Shown here piece by piece: positions 1 to 6,143 of a DNA stretch of 8,123 bases. The number at the start of each line of letters is the position of its first letter. Within the stretch, counting starts at the first letter, position 1. Made by a program: the position numbers and the translations under genes. Source of the stretch: Spirochaetales bacterium (GTDB lineage Bacteria > Spirochaetota > Spirochaetia > DSM-27196 > SKKC01); contig SKKC01000395.1 of assembly GCA_007121695.1 (NCBI GenBank), positions 1 to 8,123 on the forward strand. The letters are read 5' to 3'. The notes under the pieces were generated by a model that had not been told where the DNA came from, searched no databases, and saw nothing but the letters and a program-made list of their open reading frames with translations.

Positions 1-607
1 AGACCAGAGCGAAGTACCCTACCTGGACGTCGTCGCGCAGAATCTCTCGGATGCTACAGAGTACCTTACTGGCCAGGTTGCGATGATCTACACCGGCGGC
101 TGGAGAATCCGGAATATCAACGATCCCGAGCAGACACCTGATTTCCGAACGACCTTTCTTCCCATGCCAACCATGGTGGACGGGCAGGATCGGCTGTATA
201 ACGAGGGAAGCCTTGGTGACTGGGCAATGATCGCGCGCGACACACCGCATGCCGATGCCGCGTGGAGATTCATACGCTACTTTGCAACCGAGGGAACCGA
301 ACCCATGGTACGACGGGCCGGTAAAATTCCTGCATGGACCGGCTTCCCGGCTGACCCCGTACTGGAAATGGTGCTCGGCGAGAACCCGGAAGAGCGCTTT
401 GATGTGGAAGCCTACCAGAGAGTCGTGCTTGATCCACCACTGTTCAGTTATCAGCCGACCACTGACCTCGCGCGCGGAATCTATAATGAGATGCGCGACG
501 TGCTTCGAGAAGAAGTCGAGCTTCTTCTCATCGGAAGACAGGATATGGACCGTACAATTGAGCAGCTGAATAGCCGAACAAACACCCTTATTCGAGCCGC
601 ACGGTAA
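1..607 (+). CDS. Carbohydrate ABC transporter solute-binding protein, family 1 (5'-truncated)
   Basis: This is the C-terminal part of an extracellular sugar-binding protein. The reading frame is open from base 2 (Asp-Gln-Ser-Glu...) to the TAA at 605-607, giving 201 visible residues; the N-terminus and signal peptide lie before the window. The visible part has the usual features of the family-1 (UgpB/MalE-like) C-lobe: a 'GQVAMIYTGGW' segment (the family's G-x-AAM-x-x-x-G-x-W region), then 'DWAMIARDTPHADAAWRFIRYF', where the protein returns to the N-lobe, and a C-terminal amphipathic helix ending Leu-Ile-Arg-Ala-Ala-Arg. Two permease genes follow, as in a typical importer operon. In Gram-negative cells it would bind its ligand in the periplasm. 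The ligand cannot be read from the sequence; the nearby GH65 gene suggests an alpha-glucoside, but that is inference. Confidence 0.93.
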   Translation, partial: DQSEVPYLDVVAQNLSDATEYLTGQVAMIYTGGWRIRNINDPEQTPDFRTTFLPMPTMVDGQDRLYNEGSLGDWAMIARDTPHADAAWRFIRYFATEGTEPMVRRAGKIPAWTGFPADPVLEMVLGENPEERFDVEAYQRVVLDPPLFSYQPTTDLARGIYNEMRDVLREEVELLLIGRQDMDRTIEQLNSRTNTLIRAAR

Positions 608-608
608 T

Positions 609-667
609 CGCCGTACGCATTCGAACGGCGCCGAAATCTCCCGAATCGTTTCGGGAGGTTTCTGGCG
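609..667 (+). terminator. Tandem hairpins between binding-protein and permease genes (attenuator / mRNA stabiliser)
   Basis: Two stem-loops lie just after the binding-protein stop codon. The first pairs CGCCGT (609-614) with ACGGCG (625-630). The second is strong: 633-645 pairs with 650-662 (13 bp, one G-T) around a TCGT loop, and is extended by CGCC 629-632 with GGCG 664-667 past one bulged base. A short interrupted T-rich stretch follows (670-679). The two stems share bases 629-630. Such structures between binding-protein and permease genes are known to cause partial termination or protect the upstream mRNA, so that binding protein exceeds permease. That role is inferred here; the base pairing is seen directly. 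Confidence 0.72.
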
Positions 668-700
668 TCTGTTTTACTTCAGTCAGTAACGAGAGAGGCC

Positions 701-1609
701 ATGAGTTCACGATTTTTTGCTGCGACCCCGAGCTGGAAACGAAGCCAGATCTACGCGGGGTATCTGTTTTTATTGCCGAACTTTATCGGGTTCGTGGCAT
801 TCATTCTTGTTCCAGTTGTATTCAGTCTGTACCTCGCATTCTCGAGTTGGGACCTGTTATCGGGCGTCGGGGGAATCCAGTGGGTGGGACTCAGTAACTT
901 CACGCGAATGGCCTCTGACCCCTGGTTTGTGAGTTCGCTCTGGAACAACTTAGTCTATTCTACCTTCACGGTAGTGTTTTCGATACTTATTGGTCTCGGA
1001 ATGGCGCTGCTTCTGAACAATAAGGTGTTCGGAAAATCCGTCCTCCGTACCATGTACTTTATTCCCTACATTGTCTCGCTTGTGGCAATTTCGGCGATAT
1101 GGATGGCCTTGTTGTCCAGGTTTGGCCCTGTTTCGCAGTTGGTACGTGCATTGGGAGTGGAGAACCCGCCTGTATGGCTCATGGACCCGACTTTCGCGCT
1201 TCCTGCGATAATTACGCTGGGTATCTGGAACCAGGCCGGGTATTGCATGCTTATTTATCTTGCGGCCCTGCAGGGTGTGCCGAAAGAACTGTACGAAGCA
1301 GCCGAGGTCGACGGGGGCGGCGCGTGGGTCAAGTTTCACCACGTCACGTGGCCGTTGATCTCGCCTGCAACGTTCCTGCTGGTTATTACACAGATCATTT
1401 CGTCATTCCGTGTATTCGCGCCGGTCCAGATTCTGACGCAGGGTGGGCCCGGACGGAGTACGACAGTCCTTGTGTATTACATATACCGTACGGCCTACCA
1501 GAACTTTCGCATGGGATACGCAAGTGCAATGGCCTGGGTGCTTTTCTCTATGGTCTTCATTATTACGTTCATTCAATGGCAGGGTCAGAAACGATGGGTA
1601 AACTACTAA
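701..1609 (+). CDS. Sugar ABC transporter permease, MalF/UgpA type
   Basis: This is an inner-membrane permease subunit of 302 residues, normal for the class. Six hydrophobic segments are visible at about residues 20-46, 83-105, 116-138, 166-188, 221-240 and 274-293. The cytoplasmic EAA loop that docks the ATPase lies at about 199-222 (Glu-Ala-Ala-x-x-Asp-Gly...Trp-Pro-Leu-Ile-Ser-Pro). The stretch 'LTQGGPGRST' (245-254), followed by Tyr-rich residues, is characteristic of MalF/UgpA-type sugar permeases. The ATG at 701 is preceded by a purine-rich GAGAGAGG at 690-697, a short distance from the start. It would pair with the following MalG-type subunit. Two hairpins separate it from the binding-protein gene, and no separate promoter is evident, so it probably depends on read-through. 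Confidence 0.93.
   Translation: MSSRFFAATPSWKRSQIYAGYLFLLPNFIGFVAFILVPVVFSLYLAFSSWDLLSGVGGIQWVGLSNFTRMASDPWFVSSLWNNLVYSTFTVVFSILIGLGMALLLNNKVFGKSVLRTMYFIPYIVSLVAISAIWMALLSRFGPVSQLVRALGVENPPVWLMDPTFALPAIITLGIWNQAGYCMLIYLAALQGVPKELYEAAEVDGGGAWVKFHHVTWPLISPATFLLVITQIISSFRVFAPVQILTQGGPGRSTTVLVYYIYRTAYQNFRMGYASAMAWVLFSMVFIITFIQWQGQKRWVNY
1581..1585 (+). promoter_or_regulatory. Ribosome binding site favouring the upstream start of permease 2
   Basis: AGGGT at 1581-1585, inside the end of the first permease gene, lies 8 bases before ATG 1594. The alternative ATG at 1609 overlaps the first gene's TAA by one base and has only GGG (1596-1598) 10 bases upstream. The better-placed site favours 1594, but translational coupling at 1609 is also plausible. 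Confidence 0.45.
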
Positions 1610-2463
1610 TGAATGCGCCGACTATAGAACGCCTCGGCACGCGGATCGATCTGCCAAAAATTATTCTAACCGCAATTGCGGCCTCAATCGGCATCGTAAT
1701 GGTGCTGCCGCTTGTGTGGATGTTAAGCGCATCCTTGAAGACAGAGATTGAAGTGTTTACGTATCCCATACAATGGATACCCGAAACCATACGCTGGCGG
1801 AACTATCAGGAGGTGTGGGCGGGTTTGTACCCCTTTGGCACGTTCTACTGGAACTCCATACAGGTCACCACCATTTCGGTTACGGGCCTCGTTATAACCA
1901 GTTCGCTTGCAGCCTACAGCTTCGCCAAATTGCAGTATCCCGGGCGGGACGTACTATTTCTCGCATACCTGTCGACCATGATGATTCCACCTCAGGTTCT
2001 TCTCGTGCCGCGTTTCATCCTGTTCCGCAATTTCGGTATTCTCAACACGCACTGGGCACTGATACTACCGGGTATATTCATTATCTTCGGGGTCTTTCTG
2101 CTTCGTCAGTTTTTTACGACAATTCCGAACGAACTTTCCGAAAGTGCCATAATAGACGGGGCAAACCACCTGACAATCTGGTCACGCATAATCATGCCGC
2201 TTGCAAAGCCAGGGCTGGTGTCGCTTGTTATCGTGAGTTTCGTGTGGCGCTGGAATGACTACGAAGAGCCGCTGATCTTTCTGTTTTCACGAGATCTGTT
2301 TACGATCCCGGTTGGGCTTACGCTGTTCGTCGACGAGTTCGAGACCCGTTACAGTCTGATTATGGCGGCGACGGTGTCGGCCATTGTTCCGGTCCTTGCC
2401 GTATTCCTGGCGGGCCAGAAGTTCTTCGTGCGGGGTATTGTAACGAGCGGTCTGAAAGGCTGA
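1594..2463 (+). CDS. Sugar ABC transporter permease, MalG/UgpE type
   Basis: This is the second permease subunit, 289 residues from ATG 1594 or 284 from ATG 1609. Hydrophobic segments lie at about residues 23-46, 86-110, 119-140, 152-171, 208-228 and 256-275 (numbered from 1594). The EAA loop begins at residue 183 (Glu-Ser-Ala-Ile-Ile-Asp-Gly-Ala) and runs to about 206, with the usual Met-Pro-Leu-Ala-Lys-Pro end. 'WRWNDYEEPLIFL' (218-230) and a C-terminus ending in Gly-Leu-Lys-Gly are standard for this family. The 1594 start overlaps the MalF-type gene by 16 bases and the 1609 start by one, so the two subunits are translationally coupled. The open frame extends back to 1099, but that part is a shadow of the first permease. 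No ATPase gene follows. The complex would therefore need an ATPase encoded elsewhere, as known for MsmX-type shared ATPases, or one upstream of the window. Confidence 0.93.
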   Translation: MGKLLMNAPTIERLGTRIDLPKIILTAIAASIGIVMVLPLVWMLSASLKTEIEVFTYPIQWIPETIRWRNYQEVWAGLYPFGTFYWNSIQVTTISVTGLVITSSLAAYSFAKLQYPGRDVLFLAYLSTMMIPPQVLLVPRFILFRNFGILNTHWALILPGIFIIFGVFLLRQFFTTIPNELSESAIIDGANHLTIWSRIIMPLAKPGLVSLVIVSFVWRWNDYEEPLIFLFSRDLFTIPVGLTLFVDEFETRYSLIMAATVSAIVPVLAVFLAGQKFFVRGIVTSGLKG

Positions 2464-2467
2464 CAAT

Positions 2468-2515
2468 ATGCTTGATCACCTGAAGACCGAACTTCGTTCC
2501 TTCGGCTACGCCTGA
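2468..2515 (+). CDS. Possible 15-codon mini-ORF or relic of a third operon gene
   Basis: Four bases after the permease stop there is ATG 2468, with AAAGG (2455-2459) 8 bases upstream. It reads MLDHLKTELRSFGYA and stops at TGA 2513-2515. The same frame then stays open for 41 more codons to TAA 2639-2641. I recognise no protein in it. It could be a decayed operon gene, a leader peptide or chance. The downstream half runs into the promoter of the next gene, which argues against a functional long product. Confidence 0.2.
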   Translation: MLDHLKTELRSFGYA

Positions 2516-2602
2516 GAACCCTCGCAGGACGCTCCGCGGGAACAAAATCCGGAAAATTCTTTCGAATATGGTAACGAACGAGCGCGTTCTGGTGTTTCCC
2601 GT

Positions 2603-2632
2603 TTGAGGAATTCCATGCTCAGGGTGTATACT
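2603..2632 (+). promoter_or_regulatory. Sigma70-type promoter for the OmpA-domain gene
   Basis: TTGAGG at 2603-2608 and TATACT at 2627-2632 are separated by 18 bases. Transcription would start near 2639, giving a leader of about 64 bases before ATG 2703. Two ATTCGG copies (2641-2646 and 2651-2656), one helical turn apart, lie just downstream and could be an operator, though this is weak. The rest of the 2464-2702 gap shows no RNA gene or clear terminator. Confidence 0.6.
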
Positions 2633-2702
2633 CAGTGGTAATTCGGATAAATTCGGGGTCGTACGTAAGACGGCGCATTTCAGGACAAAGGAACTCATAT
2701 CC

Positions 2703-5606
2703 ATGACTATTCAATCAAAAGTTCTACGGGTGGGAATGCTTGCAGCGCTGCTGCTTGCACTGACGGTACCGGTCTTTGCCGGAGGTGCCCAGGAGGACGG
2801 CGAGTTTATTATCGACGTTCCACGGCAGCCGCGGGTGTTCATTGCGCCGGGGGTTGCAGATGCCGACCACCAGGTGCTGCGGCTTGACCCGACCATTGCG
2901 CCTGCACCGGACCGCGTGATTCGATCCTTCGAACTAATCGTGTTCGACGTTGAAGGAAACGTCGTATATCAACAGGTAGAGGAAGAGACCGCAACGCGCG
3001 GGTTCTTCGGGAATCTGTTCAACATCGGCGAAGTGCCTCAAATTGATCCGGAACGTATCAGAAACCTGCAGTGGGATGGTCGTGACAACGACGGAAACGT
3101 CGTACCCGACGGGGACTACATTTATCAGCTCTTTGTCGACGACGACGAGGGAGTCACCCGGCGCACGCCACCTCAAAATATCACGGTAGATACGACGCCG
3201 CCCGAGATCATAAGCCTCGATATTCCGGTTCGCATTTTCAGCCCGGGAGTTGAGGGTGGACGTGAGAGCATCGTCATAGAGCAGGATGGTTCATCCGAGG
3301 TATCCTGGGTGGGCGAAATTGTGAACGAACGGGGGCAGACTGTTCGCACCGTGCGCTTCGAGAACCCCGTGCAGTACGACCCGGCCACGCCGACCCGACA
3401 GAATCTTGCAAACGACAGGCGACCGCAGAACTGGACATGGGACGGGAGAAACGACGACGGGGAGATCGTTCCCGACGGCGAGTACAGCTATGTCCTCACC
3501 GGACGCGATCGGCCTGGTAACCGCGTGACGCAGACCGTCACCGGCATACGCGTTGTGACCGAAGATGGAGACGTCGTCGTTGCAGCGAGCCGCACGGCCT
3601 TCAACCCCTCGCCGGGCGCACGTTTCAGAACGGTCGATCTCGCGCTGTCGGTACAGAATATTCTCGAGGTTGACAGCTGGACGGTCGACATAGTCGACGC
3701 GGCAACCGAAAGCACTGTGTTCCGTCGTTTTTCCGGAACCGACGATCCTCCCGCTGGTCTCACCTGGAACGGGCTCGACGACAATGGTCGTCAGGTTGCA
3801 GACGCGGACTACCACGTGGTCTTTACGGTTACCTTCGAAAATGGCGTGAGCTCCCGTTCGCTCGGGACGCCGGTCGTGGTAGATTCGGTTGCGCCGACTG
3901 CGCGAGTTACGGCCAATCACGACGTATTTGGCGGCGACACGAAACCAACCCTGCGAATCGGTGCAAACTGGCCGCCCGAGGCGTCGTGGACCGAGGCGTC
4001 GTGGACCGGGTGGGTACAGCTCGGAGATCGACAGTTCCGATTCGATCTGGACGAGGTTTTTGCAGATTTTAACGTTACCCCCGACCTCTTCCCGCTCGAG
4101 TGGGACGGTCGCGATCTTGACGGCACCCCGCTTCCGGACGGCACCTACACCGCATGGCTTGTCGGCGAAGATGCAGCCGGAAATATCGGAGAATCGAACA
4201 GGGTAACCTTCACGCTTGATACTCGTGCTACTCCGATAGGCCTTGCGCAGGAGTTTGATACCGTATCCCCTGACTTTCAGGGCGTGAACGACGAGGTCAT
4301 TTTCCGACCGGAGCTGGCCGTAACCGACAGTGTCGAGTCAATGCGACTCACGATACGCTCAATAGAAACGGGCACGGTCGTACGCACGTTTACGAGCACC
4401 CGCGTGGTGACCGAGTTCACGTGGGACGGTCGGGATGATGCACGGATTGCGGTTCCTGAGGGCTCGTACGAGGCCGAGCTTCAGGTGTTCTACCGGAACG
4501 GGAATCAGCCTGTTGCGGTTGCCGGGCCGGTCGCGGTCGATCGTGATGCGCCGCAGGTCGGCGTCACGCTGGAATACACCGCGTTCGCACCGAATGGCGA
4601 CGGATTCCGCGACACCCTGCCGGTACGTGTCGTGCCAGCACAGACCGAAGGTCTCATTTCGTGGACTGCCCTCGTGCGCACGACGTCCGGCGATCTTGTC
4701 CGAACGGTTTCGGGCGACGGTGTTCCGCCGACGCGCATAGATTGGGACGGACGCACCGATTCCGGAGACATAATCGACGGTCGCTATCGAGTCGGCATCA
4801 GGCTTAACTACGTGGGCGGCGGCCGGGTCGAGCACTTTGCAGACCAGGAAGTACTGCTCGACGCGAGTGGACCCGACCTGAACGTGGTCGCGAGTCCGCT
4901 ACCGTTCCGACCCGAGTTCAATGGTCAGACACAGAACCTGAATGTACAGATCGCTGCCACAGACGAATGGTCCGACATTCTGGACTGGAGGGTGGACCTC
5001 ATTGATCCGGCAGGAAATAACGCCGGAACCATCGAGGGTACCGGAACACCTCCTGCACGGCTCAGCTGGGACGGTACGCTTGCCGACGGCAGCATGGTGC
5101 AGAGCGCCCAGATGTACACTGGTCGGCTGACTGTTCGTGACAGTCTGCGAAACGTGACAGTGGAAGACGTCGAGATTCTGACCGACATTATTGTCCGCCA
5201 GGAGAACGGGCGTCTTCGCATCGTAATCTCTTCAATAGAGTTTGAGCCCAACAGCGGATATCTGTTCGAACGGTTGAACGACCGACTGCAGAACAACCTT
5301 GAGACGCTGCGGAATCTTGCGCGGATTCTCAATCAGTTCCCGGATCGCGACATCGTAATCGAAGGTCACGCGAACCATATCCGGTTCCGCACGGCTGCAG
5401 AAATGCGAGCAGAGCAGCGCGACTTCCTGCTGCCGCTCAGTGAGCAGCGTGCCCGACAGGTGCGCGACGCTCTGGCGATTCTTGGCGTGGATCTTGACCG
5501 CATGTCGATCCGGGCCATAGGTGGCGACAGGCCGGTCGTTCCATTCGACGACTTCGCCAACATCTGGCAGAACCGACGCGTCGAGTTCCTGCTCGAGCGT
5601 CCCTGA
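2703..5606 (+). CDS. Secreted multi-module beta-sandwich protein with C-terminal OmpA-like peptidoglycan-binding domain
   Basis: The product has 967 residues. Residues 1-26 form a Sec signal peptide (basic start, Leu/Ala-rich core, Val-Phe-Ala before Gly-Gly); there is no lipobox Cys. The middle holds seven tandem modules of FlgD-Ig/CHU_C type. Each ends in a Trp-Asp/Asn-Gly turn followed by a short Asp/Gly loop and a Tyr-containing strand; the Trp residues are 124, 246, 355, 467, 574, 681 and 789. Linkers such as 'VDTTPPEI' and 'VDRDAPQVG' separate modules, and 'FAPNGDGFRD' is a typical acidic, possibly Ca-binding loop. The OmpA-like domain occupies about 848-967: Glu-Gly-His-Ala-Asn at 887-891, 'LSEQRARQV' from 912, and Asn-Arg-Arg-Val-Glu-Phe at 957-962. 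It probably lies in the periplasm or outer envelope, anchored to peptidoglycan, with the modules as a rod or adhesive arm; the exact role is unknown. AAAGGA at 2687-2692 serves the ATG. Oddities are the Asn replacing the usual ligand-binding Asp and an exact 15-bp internal duplication. Confidence 0.88.
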   Translation: MTIQSKVLRVGMLAALLLALTVPVFAGGAQEDGEFIIDVPRQPRVFIAPGVADADHQVLRLDPTIAPAPDRVIRSFELIVFDVEGNVVYQQVEEETATRGFFGNLFNIGEVPQIDPERIRNLQWDGRDNDGNVVPDGDYIYQLFVDDDEGVTRRTPPQNITVDTTPPEIISLDIPVRIFSPGVEGGRESIVIEQDGSSEVSWVGEIVNERGQTVRTVRFENPVQYDPATPTRQNLANDRRPQNWTWDGRNDDGEIVPDGEYSYVLTGRDRPGNRVTQTVTGIRVVTEDGDVVVAASRTAFNPSPGARFRTVDLALSVQNILEVDSWTVDIVDAATESTVFRRFSGTDDPPAGLTWNGLDDNGRQVADADYHVVFTVTFENGVSSRSLGTPVVVDSVAPTARVTANHDVFGGDTKPTLRIGANWPPEASWTEASWTGWVQLGDRQFRFDLDEVFADFNVTPDLFPLEWDGRDLDGTPLPDGTYTAWLVGEDAAGNIGESNRVTFTLDTRATPIGLAQEFDTVSPDFQGVNDEVIFRPELAVTDSVESMRLTIRSIETGTVVRTFTSTRVVTEFTWDGRDDARIAVPEGSYEAELQVFYRNGNQPVAVAGPVAVDRDAPQVGVTLEYTAFAPNGDGFRDTLPVRVVPAQTEGLISWTALVRTTSGDLVRTVSGDGVPPTRIDWDGRTDSGDIIDGRYRVGIRLNYVGGGRVEHFADQEVLLDASGPDLNVVASPLPFRPEFNGQTQNLNVQIAATDEWSDILDWRVDLIDPAGNNAGTIEGTGTPPARLSWDGTLADGSMVQSAQMYTGRLTVRDSLRNVTVEDVEILTDIIVRQENGRLRIVISSIEFEPNSGYLFERLNDRLQNNLETLRNLARILNQFPDRDIVIEGHANHIRFRTAAEMRAEQRDFLLPLSEQRARQVRDALAILGVDLDRMSIRAIGGDRPVVPFDDFANIWQNRRVEFLLERP
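3978..4007 (+). repeat. 15-bp perfect tandem duplication within the OmpA-domain gene
   Basis: The unit GAGGCGTCGTGGACC occurs twice in a row (3978-3992 and 3993-4007) in frame, giving Glu-Ala-Ser-Trp-Thr twice (residues 426-435). The equivalent strand in other modules has the motif once (for example Ser-Trp-Val-Gly or Ser-Trp-Thr-Ala). This looks like a replication-slippage insertion of five residues. Confidence 0.9.
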
Positions 5607-5618
5607 CCCATACGTCCC

Positions 5619-5642
5619 GCCGGGTGTCGAAAGACACCCGGC
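5619..5642 (+). terminator. Perfect 10-bp GAAA-loop hairpin after the OmpA-domain gene
   Basis: GCCGGGTGTC (5619-5628) pairs fully with GACACCCGGC (5633-5642) around a GAAA tetraloop, 13 bases past the stop codon. No T tract follows, so it may be a Rho-assisted terminator or a 3' end-protecting structure rather than a canonical intrinsic terminator. The next promoter starts 13 bases downstream. Confidence 0.68.
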
Positions 5643-5654
5643 CGCTCGTACGGC

Positions 5655-5682
5655 TTGACCTCCATACAGAGGTTTCTATACT
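5655..5682 (+). promoter_or_regulatory. Strong sigma70-type promoter for the small Ala-rich protein
   Basis: TTGACC at 5655-5660 and TATACT at 5677-5682 are separated by 16 bases. The predicted start, near 5689, gives a short leader of about 24 bases before ATG 5713. It is the best match to consensus in the window and suggests high constitutive expression of this gene and possibly of the genes behind it. Confidence 0.72.
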
Positions 5683-5712
5683 CTTCCCCCCTACACACAT
5701 CAGGAGAACGAC

Positions 5713-6123
5713 ATGTCAAAAGCACATAGAGGTGCAGGAATACGCGATCAGGTCAATCACGGCCGTGGAACCTGCCCGATTACCGGAAAAACCGGCGTCA
5801 AGCTCATGTATGAACACGAGATTGACGGAAAAAAAGTCATGATTTCGAAGGCAGCAAAGGCAGCGCTCACGAATCAGCGCCGCCGGCAGGAAAAGGCCGG
5901 AAAGGCTGCGAGCGCAGCTGCAGAGGCGGAAGCAAAAGCTGCAGAAGCGAAGGCAGCGGCGGCCGAGGCCAAGGCTGCAGAAGCGAAAGCGGCCGCAGAG
6001 GCCGAGGCCAGCGCGAAGGCGGAAGCGGAAGCCGAAGCGACTGCGAAGGCCGACGCGGAAGCTGCTACGACCGAGGCTGCCGACACGGCTGAGGGCGAGA
6101 GCACCGAAACTCCTGCCGAATAG
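5713..6123 (+). CDS. Small basic protein with Ala/Glu/Lys-rich helical tail, function unknown
   Basis: The product has 136 residues and an excellent ribosome site (AGGAGA, 5702-5707). I do not recognise the family. Residues 1-57 form a compact basic head containing 'GRGTCPITGKTGVK' (17-30), with the only Cys at 21, then an acidic-hydrophobic strand and 'DGKKVMISKAAKAAL' (38-52). The layout resembles a small zinc ribbon whose other cysteines are gone; this is speculative. Residues 55-60 are Arg-rich. Residues 66-119 are almost only Ala, Glu and Lys in AAEAK-like units, predicting a long charged single helix. The last 17 residues are acidic with Thr/Ser/Glu/Pro. No signal peptide or membrane segment is seen, so it is probably cytoplasmic. 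Basic head plus Ala/Lys helix could suit nucleic-acid or ribosome association, but that is inference. A strong promoter precedes it, and the next gene starts 20 bases downstream. Confidence 0.8.
   Translation: MSKAHRGAGIRDQVNHGRGTCPITGKTGVKLMYEHEIDGKKVMISKAAKAALTNQRRRQEKAGKAASAAAEAEAKAAEAKAAAAEAKAAEAKAAAEAEASAKAEAEAEATAKADAEAATTEAADTAEGESTETPAE
5908..6069 (+). repeat. Low-complexity coding region of Ala/Glu/Lys codons
   Basis: Within the small-protein gene, residues 66-119 are encoded by a run of imperfect GCN-GAR-GCN-AAR units. Codons vary (GCA, GCG, GCC, GCT), so this is not a fresh slippage array; the protein pattern seems to be selected. The low complexity also produces a long spurious open frame on the opposite strand. 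Confidence 0.8.
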
Positions 6124-6143
6124 TTTCTCCCGGCGCGTACGGC

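Noticed and set aside
1099..1593. Upstream extension of the second permease frame
   Set aside because: This part overlaps the first permease in another frame. Its translation is Cys/Gly/Arg-rich and unlike a permease N-terminus, and the real start is at 1594 or 1609.
2641..2656. Two ATTCGG copies 10 bases apart just after a promoter
   Set aside because: Six-base repeats are expected by chance; I mention them only as a weak operator candidate.
2360..2704. 114-codon open frame on the - strand across the intergenic region
   Set aside because: It overlaps the permease end and the promoter of the next gene, and shows no recognisable domain or ribosome site.
3291..3920. 209-codon open frame on the - strand
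   Set aside because: It lies wholly inside the OmpA-domain gene, has Arg-rich unstructured composition, and is a shadow of the coding bias on the + strand.
5764..5868. Weak likeness of the small protein head to ribosomal protein L28 (Cys-x-x-Thr-Gly-Lys and a basic C-terminal strand)
   Set aside because: The conserved Asn-Leu-His core of L28 is missing and the spacing differs, so the likeness is probably superficial.
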